64,000 bases of DNA from Bacillus pumilus. GTDB taxonomy: Bacteria; Bacillota; Bacilli; Bacillales; Bacillaceae. The notes under the pieces were generated by a model. That model saw only the letters and a program-made list of their open reading frames with translations. It ran no database searches and was not told the DNA's origin. Position numbers and translations under genes: made by a program. Position 1 is the first letter of the stretch. Every line of letters begins with the position of its first letter. Where the stretch lies: contig NZ_CP101833.1 in the NCBI RefSeq assembly GCF_024498355.1, positions 1,593,001 through 1,657,000 of the forward strand. The letters run 5' to 3'. Below are positions 63,976-64,000 of the stretch, one piece after another.

Positions 63976-64000
63976 TCAGCTTCAGCGTGATAGAAAACCT

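Overview
The window is a chromosomal segment of a low-GC Gram-positive spore former. Protein sequences and gene order match the ribF-rpsO-pnpA ... recA arc of Bacillus subtilis at orthologue level, but with the divergence expected of another Bacillus species. My best guess is the B. pumilus / B. safensis / B. altitudinis group. That placement comes from remembered sequences and I could not test it.

Layout. (1) 1-5262 is core: the tail of ribF, rpsO, pnpA, ylxY and the M16 peptidase gene mlpA. (2) 5283-33415 is a block of about 28 kb between mlpA and ymxH, which are neighbours in B. subtilis 168. It looks like an uncharacterised natural-product gene cluster. Its left part has two carrier-protein genes on the minus strand, a phosphotransferase, a heterodimeric ABC exporter, two HPr-kinase-like P-loop proteins, a CYTH protein, a nucleotidyltransferase-like protein and a beta-lactamase-fold hydrolase. 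Its right part (15782-33415) is 17 tightly packed plus-strand genes that look like one transcript. (3) 33478-45708 is core again: ymxH, an IS1182-family insertion, the spoVFA-spoVFB-asd-dapG-dapA dipicolinate/lysine operon, rnjB, tepA, ylzJ and spoIIIE. (4) 45873-63900 is the ymf region through pgsA, cinA and recA. It contains two related MMPL/RND-type membrane proteins on either side of the M16 pair ymfF-ymfH.

How the cluster may work (inference). Two free-standing carrier proteins could be loaded with amino acids by two different activating enzymes: a seryl-tRNA-synthetase-like amino acid:carrier-protein ligase and an ATP-grasp ligase. A fold-III PLP decarboxylase and an acyl-CoA-dehydrogenase-like flavoenzyme would then modify the tethered amino acid, and a BtrH-like Cys/His acyltransferase would hand it to an acceptor. 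This resembles the butirosin side-chain pathway. A second branch (inositol-phosphate synthase, two SDRs, a PHP and a HAD phosphatase) suggests an inositol-derived acceptor. A third branch (archaeal-type S-adenosylmethionine synthetase, an unusual NDP-kinase-like protein and a CYTH protein, with no methyltransferase) suggests nucleotide or triphosphate chemistry. An asparagine-synthetase-type ligase, two APH-like kinases and the exporter complete the set. The product is unknown to me.

The IS element has duplicated exactly the 29-base terminator hairpin that overlaps the ymxH stop codon. I saw no rRNA, tRNA, CRISPR array or prophage.
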